From Dehalococcoidia bacterium (GTDB lineage Bacteria; Chloroflexota; Dehalococcoidia; Dehalococcoidales; JAUXAE01), in NCBI GenBank assembly GCA_030665535.1, contig DAOUZU010000016.1, positions 1 to 12,771 of the forward strand: a DNA stretch of 12,771 nucleotides, read 5' to 3'. Position numbers and translations under genes: made by a program. This document shows, in pieces, positions 12,466-12,771 of this stretch. The notes below the pieces were generated by a model. It saw nothing but the letters and a program-made list of their open reading frames with translations. It ran no database searches and was not told where the DNA came from. Positions within the stretch are counted from its first letter, which is position 1. Every line of letters begins with the position of its first letter.

Positions 12466-12771
12466 CTACCCTTTCGGCTTAGCTAGCCCACTGAACGATG
12501 TATGTATATTGCTTAAAAATCTATCTTTGCCATCCATGTATTTTTCGATATCATGGGGGTGTTTTCCAGCTAGCTCTATCTTTAAATCACTGTAGCGTTT
12601 AGCTACATTGGGATTAACAATTAGATAGTCCCTAAAAGTTAGATATTGCTTAATTTGACGATCACCAGATTGGAAGGCGTGTAAATGGTGTGTTCGTAGT
12701 TCATCGTTACCCTTAATAAAAAAGCGTCTTCCTTTGATACCATACTCACCCATAGGGCGATAATCGATTCC
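12466..12771 (-). CDS. GrpB family (UPF0157) protein, C-terminal part
   Basis: The gene enters from the right edge, so its N-terminus is missing. The visible 101 residues match the C-terminal part of the GrpB/UPF0157 family, a nucleotidyltransferase-like fold sometimes found fused to CoaE and of unproven function. Marks are Y-R-P-x-G-E-Y-G-I-K-G-R-R-F-F, the H-H-L-H-A-F core (with preceding R-T), and FRDYLIVNPNVAKRYSDLK with its late Lys-rich helix. Whole members have about 170-180 residues, so roughly 70-75 are outside the window. An internal ATG at 12753 is not the start, because the frame stays open and family-like to 12771. The gene is AT-rich like the neighbouring GNAT gene and ends at TAG 12466. 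Confidence 0.9.
   Translation of the reverse strand, partial: GIDYRPMGEYGIKGRRFFIKGNDELRTHHLHAFQSGDRQIKQYLTFRDYLIVNPNVAKRYSDLKIELAGKHPHDIEKYMDGKDRFLSNIHTSFSGLAKPKG

Overview
The window is one stretch of bacterial chromosome. It is GC-rich for the first roughly 11.7 kb (44 of 60 bases are G or C at 10441-10500) and clearly more AT-rich at the right end (23 of 60 at 11881-11940). Gene content is mostly housekeeping. The ribosomal cluster next to a DUF1385/YqhQ protein, the AmmeMemoRadiSam genes, the RarA style and the GYD protein fit a Dehalococcoidia-like Chloroflexota bacterium. That placement is inferred from family resemblance only, not from a search.

Layout, left to right. (1) Positions 1-1243, + strand: the remnant of a small Cys-rich protein, then hisA and hisI, which catalyse consecutive steps of histidine synthesis. 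(2) 1210-4012, - strand: a DUF1385 membrane protein, the ribosomal operon rplU-rpmA-rpmE closed by a terminator, and a tandem universal stress protein. (3) 4146-5033, +: an NDUFA9-like Rossmann protein, converging on coaE (5030-5614, -). (4) 5726-6631, +: a DMT/EamA-type permease. (5) 6679-10871, +: a tightly packed four-gene unit of amrS (radical SAM), a Memo-AMMECR1 fusion, a two-helix membrane protein with a PH-like tail, and rarA, with every junction overlapping. (6) 10885-11394, +: a near-consensus promoter, a GYD-domain protein, the initiator tRNA-fMet and a terminator. (7) 11438-12771: an unrecognised 100-residue protein with a strong terminator, then an AT-rich tail holding a GNAT acetyltransferase and the C-terminal part of a GrpB/UPF0157 protein, both on the - strand.

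The most unusual signal is in translation starts. Two conserved housekeeping genes lack ATG, GTG or TTG where their family begins. hisA has ATA and rplU has ATT at the expected first codon, each behind a good Shine-Dalgarno. For rplU, a predicted promoter puts the transcript start at the only canonical alternative, which leaves the ATT as the natural start. The same window carries the initiator tRNA, with a C1-U72 mismatch where C1-A72 is usual in the E. coli type. The second signal is the coupling of the functionally obscure AmmeMemoRadiSam genes to a membrane PH-like protein and the replication-fork ATPase RarA. No CRISPR array, insertion sequence, phage gene or classical defence system is visible, and no gene-free stretch exceeds 300 bases.
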